6,322 bases of DNA from Thermoplasmata archaeon (GTDB lineage Archaea; Thermoplasmatota; Thermoplasmata; Lutacidiplasmatales; UBA184): NCBI GenBank assembly GCA_030042815.1, contig JASHYY010000227.1, positions 1 through 6,322 of the forward strand, in the 5' to 3' direction. Positions 6,247 through 6,322 of the stretch are shown in pieces. Made by a program: the position numbers and the translations under genes. Position 1 is the stretch's first letter; every line of letters begins with the position of its first letter. A model generated the notes under the pieces. The model did not search any database and had not been told where the DNA came from. It saw only the letters and a program-made list of their open reading frames with translations.

Positions 6247-6322
6247 GTGCCCGCCGGACGAGCGAAGCGGTCGATCCGACCGCCCTGTCCGTCTATGCGA
6301 ACGCCGTGGACGCCTGGGTGCC
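6247..6322 (+). CDS. Possible 5' end of a rightward gene, frame unresolved
   Basis: A GTG at 6247 stands 8 bases after the Shine-Dalgarno-like GGAAAGGG and its frame stays open to the window edge. However, its translation (PAGRAKRSIRPP...) is not protein-like. The frame beginning at 6258 reads TSEAVDPTALSVYANAVDAW and has much better codon character: G-rich first positions, GC-rich third positions. It lacks any ATG, GTG or TTG until 6306. A third reading is a leftward gene ending GTQASTAFA-stop at 6293. No product can be named. Confidence 0.2.
   Translation, partial: MPAGRAKRSIRPPCPSMRTPWTPGC

Larger units (their letters stand above)
5929..6322. other. Region without a convincing gene upstream of the pilin-like gene
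   Basis: No reading frame here looks like a conserved protein; the longer open frames are Arg/Pro/Ser-rich and typical of chance frames in GC-rich DNA. Visible contents are: the pilin promoter at its left end; a 14-base near-palindrome GCCCTC-GA-GAGGGC at 5998-6011; the octamer TTCGATAC at 6020-6027 and again at 6160-6167, the second copy pairing with GTATCG at 6147-6152 across a 9-base spacer; and a purine-rich tract at 6201-6238. No tRNA could be folded. The last 60-70 bases may be coding (see separate entry). Confidence 0.5.

Overview
The window is strongly GC-rich and looks archaeal. Four signs support this: an archaeal-type cofactor-independent phosphoglycerate mutase, a Trm5-type tRNA methyltransferase (bacteria use the unrelated TrmD), a prepilin with an archaeal class III signal peptide (RRG|VSDVI followed by a hydrophobic helix), and TATA-like boxes at archaeal spacing from start codons, one of them apparently leaderless. 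A GC-rich Thermoplasmatota lineage is my best guess, but that level is inference only.

Layout. Positions 1-2719 hold a compact leftward operon, read right to left: apgM (aPGM, 448 aa), trm5 (340 aa, sharing a 4-base ATGA with apgM), and the first 115 codons of a PEP-synthase-type gene that begins 8 bases after trm5 and runs off the left edge. The two metabolic enzymes act on neighbouring steps of lower glycolysis/gluconeogenesis (3PG to 2PG, and pyruvate to PEP). The tRNA m1G37 enzyme sits between them and is tied in by overlap.

Positions 2720-2756 form a very short divergent gap containing one TATA-like box. Its spacing fits a leaderless rightward transcript starting at the GTG at 2757. From there to 3836 runs a 359-aa membrane protein: three N-terminal helices, a sequon-rich exterior domain, a fourth helix, a proline-rich cytoplasmic tail and a terminal four-cysteine zinc ribbon.

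After a 55-base convergent gap, 3892-5928 on the minus strand encodes a 678-aa pilin-like surface protein. It has a class III signal peptide, a pilin-type helix and head, two beta-rich domains, and three tandem IPT/TIG-like repeats, each with a C-x14-C pair. Its probable promoter lies at 5962-5970.

Positions 5929-6322 hold no convincing complete gene. They contain that promoter, two small inverted repeats, a purine-rich tract at 6201-6238 and an unresolved possible gene edge. The most notable content is the surface pair: a large pilin-anchored adhesin-like protein facing a glycosylation-prone membrane protein with a cytoplasmic zinc ribbon. Nothing seen proves that the two work together.
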